This document shows, piece by piece, positions 16,783-24,970 of a DNA stretch of 64,000 nucleotides (positions are counted from its first letter, which is position 1; every line of letters begins with the position of its first letter). This stretch comes from a bacterium D16-56. GTDB taxonomy: Bacteria; Bacillota; Clostridia; Lachnospirales; Lachnospiraceae. Below the pieces are notes generated by a model. The model saw only the letters and a program-made list of their open reading frames with translations, was not told where the DNA came from and did no database searches. The stretch spans positions 1-64,000 of the forward strand of contig RAYY01000025.1 in assembly GCA_003611875.1 (NCBI GenBank), written 5' to 3'. The position numbers and the translations under genes are program-made.

Positions 16783-18630
16783 TCATTCCTTTTCGTCTTT
16801 TTTCTGCATGCGCCGGAGAGCAACTTCCTTTAAAATCTTATCAAAACCACTCCAACGTTTCCTTGCCTGATATCCGTTTTGGACAATCCATGCCAATGCT
16901 GTTTTTTCATCCTCCCACTCGTTTGAATGTGCAAGTGCATCAATTACCACATCTTGATAAGATTGATATTCAGACCCTTTACGAACCATGACTCCATAAT
17001 ATCCCCCCTCTGCAATACCCGCTTGCAACAACTGAAATCGTTTGCTGAAATTCATCAGGTAAGATTCTAAAACAAATCCATTCCATGGTATCCCTATTCC
17101 AGGAAATTGCAAAAACATACCAATTTCATGAATCGGTATGTATGAACGAGTTCCACATATAGAGTCTAAAATCATATCTGTAGTTTCAATATTGAATACA
17201 ATCTGATCTTTTCTCATAAAATCAGATTTTGAAACACGAATCATTTCATGCATAACAACCTTCCAGACTATAGCAGTTCCTGTTTTCTCAGAGATTTCCT
17301 TCAATTCTCTTAAACTAATACTTTTCCTCTTTTTACAGAAATCAAGATAAATCTGTTGTACACTGCTTTTCGTCCCCTTTTTACAAAGAAGAGCCCCATT
17401 AACATCAAATTGATCACACAAAAGGTAACCTATGATATTCCTTAAGCCCCAATCAGTAAATCCATCTATATCAATTGCCACTGCAGGACAGTTCTTTTCA
17501 ATAAGTTTTCTCAAATCCTCCCCTGATAAAAAATCTACATCTTCAATCTCCTTTTGCATAGCGTTTTGAAGTGTATGCAGTTCTTCCTCATTTATTGGGA
17601 AATTTGGTGCATAAAAATAGGCTTCTTTTCCAACATTTACCAATGCAGGATCTGCCAAAAGTGCATCTTTAATCTTATCTAATGGGATATACCACAATTC
17701 TTGTTGTATTCTATCGTATGTTATTGGCAGAAAACTATTTTTTAATACTGATAAAACATCTTCCTTATAATCTCCATCGCTATTAGCTTTTTTTAAATAA
17801 CCATGGCCATAGCTATATCTTTTTTCTTCATTGGCTTTCAGTAAATCTGCCAGGGCTTCTTCATTGTAAATCCTTAATTTTAATGCCAATTCCTGCTGAT
17901 AGCGTTCCCATAATTTTTCGACATAAACACAGTGTGCGCCAGAATCAAACGCAGCCTCTATGTCCTCTGTCATTCTGTTAATTATATCATTCTGAACCTG
18001 TGGCTTTTTAGCATAAATACGATTCTCCCGAAGTGTACCTATTGTTCTTAATTCTTTCTGAAGTCTGTCCCCATCTGCCCTTATCTCTTCACCATACTTT
18101 TGAAAAAAACACCACCTGAACTTGTCAAGATGAATGGTTCGTAACTGTAAACCGTCTGGAAAATATTCAGCCAAAACAGCACTGTATTTTTTTCCCATAT
18201 CATCAGTAAATTCTTCATTTACAGCCATTGTTCCAGATGCTTTATCTTCATTATCCACATTGGACAAAATTTCATCTTTTTCTATTTTATTTGCAGCAAC
18301 CTTTTGCAGCACTTCCTGTAAAACTTTCTTATAGTTATCAGAATGATTTCGATATAAATCGACCACATCAAAAAACCATCCTGACTCTGTTGGAAATCCT
18401 GATTTTTTATCTGTGTATATGTACTCTAATTTCGATAGCTGCATGGCTATTCCGTTTTCATTTCGATATTTATCATCAATCTCTAATCCTGCCTGGATTG
18501 CTAATTCTCTCAATTCTCCAGAAATATCCTTGATTGCTTGCTTTCTATCTAATTGGCCAATTAAAATTTTCTGAAGCATATCAAGCAAAAACACCTGTTC
18601 ATAAATACTCCAAGATATTCTTATCCCCAT
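16783..18630 (-). CDS. Unrecognised helix-turn-helix-rich protein leading the BREX operon
   Basis: A 615-residue protein of unknown function. Its first 75 residues (WSIYEQVFLLDML... with RNENGI near residues 56-61) resemble a SANT/Myb-like N-terminal domain that I recall from various clostridial phage and defence proteins. A segment near residues 280-340 (SFLPITYDRIQQEL...ALVNVGKEAYFYAP) looks like a winged helix found in multi-HTH proteins. No nuclease, ATPase or methyltransferase motif is visible. It directly follows the operon promoter and ends 9 bases before brxP. A DNA-recognition or regulatory role for the modification system is plausible. It does not correspond to BrxA, BrxB or PglX. 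Confidence 0.8.
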   Translation of the reverse strand: MGIRISWSIYEQVFLLDMLQKILIGQLDRKQAIKDISGELRELAIQAGLEIDDKYRNENGIAMQLSKLEYIYTDKKSGFPTESGWFFDVVDLYRNHSDNYKKVLQEVLQKVAANKIEKDEILSNVDNEDKASGTMAVNEEFTDDMGKKYSAVLAEYFPDGLQLRTIHLDKFRWCFFQKYGEEIRADGDRLQKELRTIGTLRENRIYAKKPQVQNDIINRMTEDIEAAFDSGAHCVYVEKLWERYQQELALKLRIYNEEALADLLKANEEKRYSYGHGYLKKANSDGDYKEDVLSVLKNSFLPITYDRIQQELWYIPLDKIKDALLADPALVNVGKEAYFYAPNFPINEEELHTLQNAMQKEIEDVDFLSGEDLRKLIEKNCPAVAIDIDGFTDWGLRNIIGYLLCDQFDVNGALLCKKGTKSSVQQIYLDFCKKRKSISLRELKEISEKTGTAIVWKVVMHEMIRVSKSDFMRKDQIVFNIETTDMILDSICGTRSYIPIHEIGMFLQFPGIGIPWNGFVLESYLMNFSKRFQLLQAGIAEGGYYGVMVRKGSEYQSYQDVVIDALAHSNEWEDEKTALAWIVQNGYQARKRWSGFDKILKEVALRRMQKKDEKE

Positions 18631-18719
18631 CTTCTCGTCAGGTAAACAATGTCTTTGTTTTCCTGCCTTTCATTTGTTTTTCTATAATTTTCCAAAAATT
18701 TATCCATAACTCTTTTTGT

Positions 18720-18748
18720 ATTATAGGGGATTTTTCTACAAAATACAA
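18720..18748 (-). promoter_or_regulatory. Probable promoter of the BREX operon
   Basis: On the minus strand a perfect TATAAT (18725-18720) lies 17 bases after TTGTAT (18748-18743), about 90 bases before the first start codon. It is the best sigma-A-type promoter in the gap and is correctly oriented for the whole island. Confidence 0.65.
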
Positions 18749-18802
18749 GCAAGTGTTAATAGTACAAAAAATCTCCTTATTTTCAATGGTTTTATTTTTC
18801 TA

Positions 18803-18818
18803 CTATTTCACTAAATAG
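18803..18818. promoter_or_regulatory. Inverted repeat upstream of the BREX promoter
   Basis: CTATTT and AAATAG arms separated by CACT lie about 55 bases upstream of the -35 hexamer. It could be an operator for a regulator such as the DGQHR protein or the helix-turn-helix lead protein, but in such AT-rich DNA a chance palindrome is possible. Confidence 0.25.
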
Positions 18819-19026
18819 CACTTATATTTTTACAATATATATAAATCCATGTTAAGTTTCATTCAATTCATGTACGTCTTAAAACAATTCATAGAATAAT
18901 AAATGTATGGTTAGCGTTTTTATAACACTGATAATCAGAAAATTAAATTTATGCAATCCAACTTTTTCTTTTACAATCCAAAAACCTGCCATATCTAATT
19001 CCTATTTTTGAGATTTAATCGTTGAT

Positions 19027-19195
19027 TCATTTCATCCCCTGAGTTTCCTCCATCAGCCATCTCAACCTATTCTCCGTCTTATCCGTAAAATAGCTCCCAT
19101 TCCTCTCCCATTCGAACTCAATAAACATATCCCGCCATAATTTTATTTTTCTCACCTGATAAAACCCCAACACAATCCGATAAATTCAAGTCAAT
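19027..19195 (-). pseudogene. Short C-terminal gene remnant at the right edge of the island
   Basis: One minus-strand frame reads as plausible protein for about 52 residues (IYRIVLGFYQ...FIEFEWERNG...LRWLMEETQGMK) and ends in TGA, but an in-frame TGA precedes it and no start codon with a ribosome binding site exists. It looks like the tail of a lost gene. I do not recognise the family. The rest of 18631-19309, apart from the promoter, is AT-rich and shows nothing else. Confidence 0.35.
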
Positions 19196-19309
19196 ACAAT
19201 CTCCCCTCAATAAAATCCCCCACAAATTTTCCCATACATATTTCCCCTACAAACTACACATCCTATCCTCAAAGTAATAAAATATACCCAATAAAAGAGG
19301 TGATAAAAA

Positions 19310-19486
19310 ATGCTTGACAACCAAGAGCTTCCTATCGGATTTACCATGGAGCTTGCTCAGCATTCTGATATTTTAAACCAATTTGCCAAACTTCCGGAAT
19401 CAGAACAAAACAACATTGTAAACGGCGCCAGAGATATTTCTTCCAAAAATGAAATGCGCAATTATGTGGAAAACATGTTTCAGTAA
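19310..19486 (+). CDS. Conserved-looking 58-residue protein
   Basis: ATG at 19310 is preceded by AAGAGGTGAT and opens a 58-residue frame ending in TAA. The sequence (MLDNQELPIGFTMELAQHS, then LNQFAKLPESEQ, then NGARDISSKNEMRNYVENMF) resembles small clostridial hypothetical proteins I remember with the same ELPIGFTMELAQ opening. It is acidic to neutral, soluble, probably helical, with no cysteines. Function is unknown. It stands alone between the island and the second EamA gene. Confidence 0.7.
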   Translation: MLDNQELPIGFTMELAQHSDILNQFAKLPESEQNNIVNGARDISSKNEMRNYVENMFQ

Positions 19487-19697
19487 ATGCTTTAGCTAAT
19501 AGGCATGTTATCTGCCTATCTAAAAAAGGAATTGTCATGAAATTTTAAATTTACTTTCTTCTAAACAACAAGATCACTAAACAGCAAGAGCACTAAATAA
19601 CAAGATTCGTTTATTTCCCCTGTCACTTCTCCTGTCCGTCCAGAAAGCAGCATGTATATTTTTATTTCATGGCAGCTTCTTTCCTGGGAAAACTTTC

Positions 19698-20591
19698 TCA
19701 CCCAATTCTCTCATTCCTGCAGTTATAGACAAACATCACCAAAGAAGCCGCCACAATCAAACCATACCCCACAAAACTATACAAATCTGGTATCTCACCG
19801 AATATTACATACCCCAGCACCGTGGCAAAAATAATCTGTGAATAATCATATATGGAAATCTTCTTTGCCGGTGCATAGGTATAGGCCATTGTAATGGTAA
19901 ACTGGCCTCCTGCCGCGCATACTCCTGCCAGCAGTAAAATAAAAAGCTGCCTAAAAGACATTGGAGCGAAATGCAGCAAAATCCATGGCGTTACAATCAA
20001 ACAAGAAGACAAAGAGAAATAAAACACAATGACAGGTCCCTTTATCCCCATAGCTCCTAACTTCCGAACCATAGTATACGCTATTCCGGCTCCAAGTCCT
20101 CCGCCTACTCCAATCATTGCCGGCAGTAATGCCGTATTCTCAAACCCTGGCTTTACGATAAACAGACATCCGGCAAAGGCTGTTCCCACACAAGCTGCCT
20201 GAAAAACAGTAATCCGCTCCTTTAAAAGCAGGTATGAAAAAATAATGGCAAAAAACGGAGACAGCTTATTCAGGATTGAGGCATCTGCCACCAGCAGATG
20301 ATCCACTGCATAAAAATTGCAGAGAATGCCAATGGTTCCAAAGATACACCGGGCAGCCATAGACACTCCTGCCTCTTTTTTTACATGCAGGGATACCTGC
20401 TTTCTCCATATAATCATTCCGGCAAAAACTGCTGCCACTAAATTCCGAAAAAAGCTTTTCTGGACAGAAGGTATCTCTCCTGCCAGGCGAACCATCACAT
20501 TCATACAGGCAAAGCAAAAAGCTGACAAAATGATCATCAACACCCCATATAAATAATGTTCCTGTTTATAATCATTATTTTTTCGTTCCAC
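19698..20591 (-). CDS. EamA/DMT-family transporter
   Basis: A 297-residue membrane protein with about ten helices in two EamA repeats. The N-terminal ILSAFCFACMNVMVRLAG and the VADASILNKLSPFFAIIFSYLLLKERIT segment (conserved end of the first repeat with the LKE turn) are characteristic of the drug/metabolite transporter superfamily; the second repeat ends with YVIFGEIPDLYSFVGYGLIV. It is a probable exporter of an unknown small metabolite. It is monocistronic, and the 748-bp gap upstream holds structured DNA but no convincing gene. Confidence 0.85.
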   Translation of the reverse strand: MERKNNDYKQEHYLYGVLMIILSAFCFACMNVMVRLAGEIPSVQKSFFRNLVAAVFAGMIIWRKQVSLHVKKEAGVSMAARCIFGTIGILCNFYAVDHLLVADASILNKLSPFFAIIFSYLLLKERITVFQAACVGTAFAGCLFIVKPGFENTALLPAMIGVGGGLGAGIAYTMVRKLGAMGIKGPVIVFYFSLSSCLIVTPWILLHFAPMSFRQLFILLLAGVCAAGGQFTITMAYTYAPAKKISIYDYSQIIFATVLGYVIFGEIPDLYSFVGYGLIVAASLVMFVYNCRNERIG

Positions 20592-20952
20592 TTGACTAAA
20601 ACTCCTTAAATTTCATTTTATTAGTTCTCCGCAAAGGATACTATGTAAAGATTTTCATGTGATTTTCATTCCCCCATGGTGCATGGTGCAAGATCTCCAT
20701 GGTGTATAGTATAGCACAAACCGCAGTTTTTGGCTATCTTAACCATCTGTCTTAAAACAGCACATAAAACTAGTGTTCCATCCGTCCAGTAATCAGAGTG
20801 TCAGTGCCGAATATTTTGTCAGCCTGCAAAGCGGAGGAAAGAGACGATGCGATGGCATCCCTGACTGATGACAACGCAGTACCGGTACGCCTTTCTCTCT
20901 CATCTTACCGCTCCTAATAAACCTGCAAAATTGCCTGCAGGGTATTTGATTC

Positions 20953-21159
20953 CCGCGGCATTCGCCAAATGCCCGTGCAGACACGGCACTTGGCTCATTG
21001 CCCGCGGAAATAAAAATCTGGTTACCGTTCACGGGGCGGGAAAAACCAGATGAAAACAGACGTCAAGCTCGCTTGTAAGACTATTTTTGTCCCGTTTTCT
21101 ACATCTTCTACATCGGGTGGACACCCGATGCTTCTTGCCCGGCAGAGCCGGGCAAGAAG
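20953..21159. other. Highly structured intergenic block with four hairpins
   Basis: Four inverted repeats lie within about 207 bp: an imperfect long hairpin closed by CCGCGG/CCGCGG (20953-21007) with an inner GCCAA...TTGGC and CGTG/CACG stem; ATCTGGTT/AACCAGAT (21016-21051); CATCGGGTG/CACCCGATG with a two-base loop (21111-21130); and a perfect 13-bp stem CTTCTTGCCCGGC/GCCGGGCAAGAAG with loop AGA (21131-21159). No T-run follows, so these are not ordinary terminators. It may be a dispersed palindromic repeat or a structured RNA. A 79-residue minus-strand reading frame over 20793-21032 has no ribosome binding site and is not convincing. The rest of 20592-21339 shows nothing else. Confidence 0.55.
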
Positions 21160-21339
21160 ATGCCCCCCTGAACAGTAACAAAATCTACAAATAGAAGGCA
21201 ACTTTCCTCTGTCAACTTGAAAAAATCTTTTGTTTGTGATATGCTAACCCACAGAAATTCAAGCTTTACAAATATCCGACAATACCGTTCCGTACAGGAT
21301 CACCATGCACGGACGATCTTAGAGACGGCGAGGTAAACG

Positions 21340-21987
21340 ATGAAGGCGAAAAAAACATTAAAGGAAAAAGCAGTGGAAGGCATCTATCATGATATTGAGG
21401 AAGGCTTCTACAAGGCAAACGCGATTATCACAGAGGGGGAGATCGTGGAACGCTATGCTATGAGTAAATCCCCGGTTCGGGAGGCATTGATTGAGCTGTG
21501 TAAGGACGGCGTTCTCAAAAGCATTCCCCGCGTAGGCTATCAGGTGGTTCAAATCTCCATCAAAGAAATCCTGGATCTTTTGGAAGTGCGGATTGACTTA
21601 GAATCTGCCAATTTAAGAAGGCTGGCTCCCCGGATCACAGATGAAAACCTGCAGATGCTTAAGAATCTGGAATCCATCGCCAATATAGAGGAAAACCGAA
21701 AGGTTGCCGTCAACTGGGACCGAAATACGGATTTTCATATTAAATTGTGTGAACTTGGCGGAAATGCCTATCTGTGTGATACGATTGAACGGGCATTGAT
21801 GAAATCCCGCCAGTATATTGCGCAGTATTTCCATAATGCCTGGAACCAGAATGCAGAATCTAACGGTTATTTTCACCGGGCTACCATTGATGCTCTGGAG
21901 GAGCGGGACGTAGAAAAGGCAGTTTTAATGCTTCAAAAGGACATATTGAATGTAAAAAATCAGATCCAGGAAAGTTTTTTCCTTTGA
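21340..21987 (+). CDS. GntR-family (FadR/FCD-type) transcriptional regulator
   Basis: A 215-residue regulator. The N-terminal winged helix-turn-helix includes EIVERYAMSKSPVREALIEL, the standard GntR recognition-helix pattern, followed by the wing GYQVVQIS. From about residue 75 an all-helical FCD ligand-binding domain follows (RIDLESANLRRLAP, then NTDFHIKLCELGGN, where Asp/His residues normally hold a metal, and a later FHRATIDALEERD). FCD regulators sense small carboxylic acids or sugar acids. It precedes the ABC transporter operon by about 400 bp, and a palindrome overlaps that operon's promoter, so local control is likely but inferred. Confidence 0.88.
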   Translation: MKAKKTLKEKAVEGIYHDIEEGFYKANAIITEGEIVERYAMSKSPVREALIELCKDGVLKSIPRVGYQVVQISIKEILDLLEVRIDLESANLRRLAPRITDENLQMLKNLESIANIEENRKVAVNWDRNTDFHIKLCELGGNAYLCDTIERALMKSRQYIAQYFHNAWNQNAESNGYFHRATIDALEERDVEKAVLMLQKDILNVKNQIQESFFL

Positions 21988-22131
21988 TCTTTTCATCTTT
22001 TATGTTCCATGCCCTGTCCACTTACTCTAATTCATACCCATTTAAACCAAATAAAAACCGGATGTACCAAATTCCGAAGCATAAGAACACAAACAGAATT
22101 TTACGCTTTTCTGTCTTTTGTGTTCTTTTTA

Positions 22132-22177
22132 GCCTGCTCAAAAGCACTTGGCTTTTGTAAGCAGGTTTTTAGTTTTA
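22132..22177 (+). terminator. Intrinsic terminator after the GntR gene
   Basis: CCTGCT-AAAAGC pairs with GCTTTTG-AGCAGG around a short loop (22133-22165, one bulge) and is followed by TTTTTAGTTTT. It separates the regulator gene from the downstream operon. The stretch 21988-22392 otherwise holds only this and the next promoter. Confidence 0.65.
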
Positions 22178-22298
22178 AAATCACTTTCCGCAGCCCCCAT
22201 CTCCAACCGCAGCTCTGTATTTTCTTCCCTTTTCTGCAATATTCACGAAAATCTCCTGCTCTCCCAAAACAAAATAACAAATTCTCACAAAAAACTTA

Positions 22299-22327
22299 TT
22301 GACAAACATAGAAAATATGATTATAAT
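22299..22327 (+). promoter_or_regulatory. Consensus sigma-A promoter of the URO-D/ABC operon
   Basis: TTGACA (22299-22304) and TATAAT (22322-22327) are separated by exactly 17 bases, a perfect match to the housekeeping consensus. Such a strong promoter normally needs repression, which fits the palindrome lying at its start point. Confidence 0.85.
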
Positions 22328-22331
22328 CAAC

Positions 22332-22349
22332 ATTAATAAGATTATTAAT
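22332..22349. promoter_or_regulatory. Candidate operator overlapping the transcription start
   Basis: ATTAATAA and TTATTAAT arms separated by GA form a perfect inverted repeat immediately after the -10 box. Its position would let a bound regulator, most simply the GntR-family protein encoded just upstream, block transcription. The very high AT content lowers confidence. Confidence 0.4.
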
Positions 22350-22392
22350 ATTATTACAGATATTACTAATCAAGCAAAAAAGGAGGTTCATT

Positions 22393-23358
22393 ATGACAAA
22401 GAAAGAACGTGTGATTGCTGCGATTGAAGGAAGGGAGCCGGATAAGATTCCCAGTGGTTTTTCCCTGCATTTTCCCAAAGAGATTGCTTTCGGTGATGCT
22501 GCCGTGGATGCCCATATCCGCTTTTTTGAGGAGAGTGATACGGATATTCTGAAGATCATGAATGAGAATCTGGTTCCCTATATGGGAGAGATCCATCATG
22601 GCTCTGACTATCAGATGGTGCGGGAGATGTCACTGGATGATTCCTTTATGCAGGATCAGCTTCTTCTGGTAAAAAAGATCCTTACGCGCTGTGACAGAAG
22701 CGCTTTTACCCTGGGCACGCTTCATGGCATCACTGCTTCTGCCATTCATCCTTTAGAAAAGATGGATCCCAACTATACCTATGACGGTGTGCGTAATATG
22801 CTCTGCCGCCTGCTGCGGGAGGACAAGGATACGGTTCTCTCTGGTATGGATCGGATTGCCAATGTGATGTGTGATTTGGCAAAGGAGTATATCCGTCTGG
22901 GTGTTGACGGTATCTATTATGCTGCTTTGGGTGGGGAGACGAGGTTTTTTACAGATGAAGAATTTGAACAATATATTAAGCCTTTTGACCTTAAAATCAT
23001 GAAAAGCATCAAGGACGCGGGCGGTTACTGCTTCCTGCATATCTGCAAGGACGGGCTGAATATGAATCGTTATCGGGATTACGGAATCTATACAGATGTG
23101 GTCAACTGGGGAGTCTATGAAGCGCCGTTTTCTCTGGAAGAAGGCAGAAAGCTGTTCCCTGGCAAGACTATTATGGGAGGTCTTCCCAACCGTCACGGCG
23201 TACTGGCAGACGGACCAAAGGAGGCAGTCCGCCAGGAAGTACATAAAGTAATTTCGGAATTTGGCAGAACCGGATTTATCCTGGGTGCAGATTGTACCCT
23301 GGCTACAGAACAGAATATGGAACTGTTAAGAGCTGCCGTGGATGCTGCCCGTGAATAA
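22393..23358 (+). CDS. Uroporphyrinogen decarboxylase (URO-D) family protein
   Basis: A 321-residue TIM-barrel protein of the URO-D/corrinoid-methyltransferase superfamily. Seen are the opening TKKERVIAAIEGREPDKIP, the central GVDGIYYAALGGE, and the C-terminal MGGLPNRHGVLADGP and GFILGADCTLATE, where His/Cys residues bind zinc in methyltransferase members. It is not with other haem genes, so it is unlikely to be HemE. Members in such operons usually transfer methyl groups to or from corrinoids or act on unknown substrates. It heads an operon with ABC transporter genes and has AAAGGAGG upstream of its ATG. Precise reaction unknown. Confidence 0.82.
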   Translation: MTKKERVIAAIEGREPDKIPSGFSLHFPKEIAFGDAAVDAHIRFFEESDTDILKIMNENLVPYMGEIHHGSDYQMVREMSLDDSFMQDQLLLVKKILTRCDRSAFTLGTLHGITASAIHPLEKMDPNYTYDGVRNMLCRLLREDKDTVLSGMDRIANVMCDLAKEYIRLGVDGIYYAALGGETRFFTDEEFEQYIKPFDLKIMKSIKDAGGYCFLHICKDGLNMNRYRDYGIYTDVVNWGVYEAPFSLEEGRKLFPGKTIMGGLPNRHGVLADGPKEAVRQEVHKVISEFGRTGFILGADCTLATEQNMELLRAAVDAARE

Positions 23359-23412
23359 CTCATATCATTTAAAAATCAAAGTAATCATTTTTAGAAGGAG
23401 GGTTTTACTATT

Positions 23413-24837
23413 ATGAAGAAAAAGATCGCATTATTACTGGCTGCAGCATTAACCGCCGGAAGCCTGTCTGCCTGTGGAGGAGGCAATGAAAGCGCCCCGT
23501 CAGCCACAGCCGCCAAAGGCGGGGACAATGGTTCCGCCGCTCAAGGCGGCGATGGCGGACAGCCTGCTGCGTCCGGCACAGTCTATCCGGCAGGCACTCT
23601 TACGGTTTATGCCATGGGCAATCCTCAGTACCGCCAGCAGTATTTTGAGACCTGGCTGGAGAACCACCGGGATATTGCGCCGGATGTAAAGATTGAATTT
23701 GTTCAGACTGAGGGAACTGCTGACATCCGCGAAAAGATCACCATGACCGCCCTGTCCGGCGCAACCGAGGATCTTCCGGATGCCGCCATGTTAGACCCGG
23801 TTACGATTATGGATCTGGCAAATGCCGGGCTCTTAAAGGATGAGACAGAGTATCTGACGCCGCTTCTGGATAAAATGGTTGACGGAGCTGCCAAGGATGC
23901 TACCATTGACGGAAAAATCTATGCACTTCCAGATTCTGTCCGTCCCCAGGTCCTGTTTTATAATAAAGAAATCTTTGATCAGTATGGTATAGATCCGGAG
24001 ATGATGAAGACCATGGACGGCTATATTGAGGCCGGACGCCAGCTTAAGGAAAAAAGCGGCGGCGAGGTATTCCTCTCTTACATTGACCCCACCAGCAAGA
24101 CCTGGAGATACTGGGGCCGCCGGGGCCTGATGCCCTCTGCTGATGCAAAGATCTGGGATGACAGCGGGGAAGTTATTATCGGCAGCGACGAAGGGACCAA
24201 GAAAGCTTTGGGCGCACTGGATACCATGAACAGCGAAGGTCTTTTGATGAAGACCACCATCATGGAGCCGGCTCTTTATGACGCTATCAACAATCAAAAG
24301 GTTGCCACCTTCTGCATCGGCGCTTTCTGGGATGAATTTATGAGACAGAACTGCGATGCTGTTAAGGGCCAGTGGAGAGTCATGTCAGCCCCGGAATTTG
24401 AGGGCGTGCAGAAAGCCGGAGCGCCTGTTTCCCAGTACATGGGCATTATTGAAAAGGGAGATAATCCCTACTCTGAGCTGTTCCGCATGATGTGGTATGA
24501 CTTTACCTTTGACATTGATGCAAAGGAAGAATGGGTCAATTCCATGGAAGCACAGAACGCCCCCTACTCCAATCCGGTTTCCATTGAAATGCTGGAGGAT
24601 CCGTTCTGGAAAGAGCCTTCTGAGTTTTATGGCGGCATGTCCTTCCGCGAGATGGAAGGCAAATGCCTGCAAAACGGCGCAGACAATCTGATTGTGACCC
24701 CCCAGGATGCAGAAGCCGACGAGATCATTTCTGCTGAACTGGAAAAATATGTTGCCGGCAATCAGTCCATGGAGGAGGCCATTGCCAATATGGATAAGAA
24801 CTTAAAAGCCAAGATCGGAAAAGCCCAGGTAAATTAA
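23413..24837 (+). CDS. ABC transporter solute-binding lipoprotein (carbohydrate family)
   Basis: A 474-residue exported lipoprotein. The signal peptide ends in the lipobox LSAC with the modified cysteine at residue 21, followed by a Gly/Ala/Ser-rich linker to about residue 57. The mature part follows the extracellular solute-binding family 1 pattern (TLTVYAMGNPQYRQQYFETW; DGKIYALPDSVRPQVLFYNKEIFDQYGI), typical of sugar importers. It binds the ligand outside the membrane and delivers it to the two permeases that follow. No ATPase gene is present in the operon, so a shared MsmX-type ATPase is probably used. A strong hairpin follows the gene. Confidence 0.88.
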   Translation: MKKKIALLLAAALTAGSLSACGGGNESAPSATAAKGGDNGSAAQGGDGGQPAASGTVYPAGTLTVYAMGNPQYRQQYFETWLENHRDIAPDVKIEFVQTEGTADIREKITMTALSGATEDLPDAAMLDPVTIMDLANAGLLKDETEYLTPLLDKMVDGAAKDATIDGKIYALPDSVRPQVLFYNKEIFDQYGIDPEMMKTMDGYIEAGRQLKEKSGGEVFLSYIDPTSKTWRYWGRRGLMPSADAKIWDDSGEVIIGSDEGTKKALGALDTMNSEGLLMKTTIMEPALYDAINNQKVATFCIGAFWDEFMRQNCDAVKGQWRVMSAPEFEGVQKAGAPVSQYMGIIEKGDNPYSELFRMMWYDFTFDIDAKEEWVNSMEAQNAPYSNPVSIEMLEDPFWKEPSEFYGGMSFREMEGKCLQNGADNLIVTPQDAEADEIISAELEKYVAGNQSMEEAIANMDKNLKAKIGKAQVN

Positions 24838-24849
24838 CAAAGTAAATCT

Positions 24850-24883
24850 CGGCAGCCGTCAGATAATCTCCGGACGGCTGCCG
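24850..24883 (+). terminator. Hairpin between binding-protein and permease genes
   Basis: An 11-bp perfect stem (CGGCAGCCGTC with GACGGCTGCCG) lies 12 bases after the binding-protein stop codon. There is no T-run, so it more likely stabilises the upstream mRNA or partly attenuates transcription, giving more binding protein than permease. Confidence 0.6.
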
Positions 24884-24970
24884 ACGGTTACCTTCATGTT
24901 TCCCATTCATGTACACTTAAGAGTCTCTTTGTACCTGAATTTATCAGATGATTCCATGAGGAGGGATATC

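Noticed and set aside
3166-18630. A classical Dnd or Ssp locus
   Set aside because: DndD, DndE, SspB and SspC are not visible; the large ATPase and PglZ are BREX components, so the system is BREX-based with added sulfur genes.
20793-21032. 79-residue minus-strand reading frame
   Set aside because: No ribosome binding site, odd composition, and it overlaps the structured hairpin region.
22393-23358. HemE, the haem-pathway uroporphyrinogen decarboxylase
   Set aside because: No haem genes nearby; the operon context and zinc-site-like segments fit the wider URO-D/methyltransferase group.
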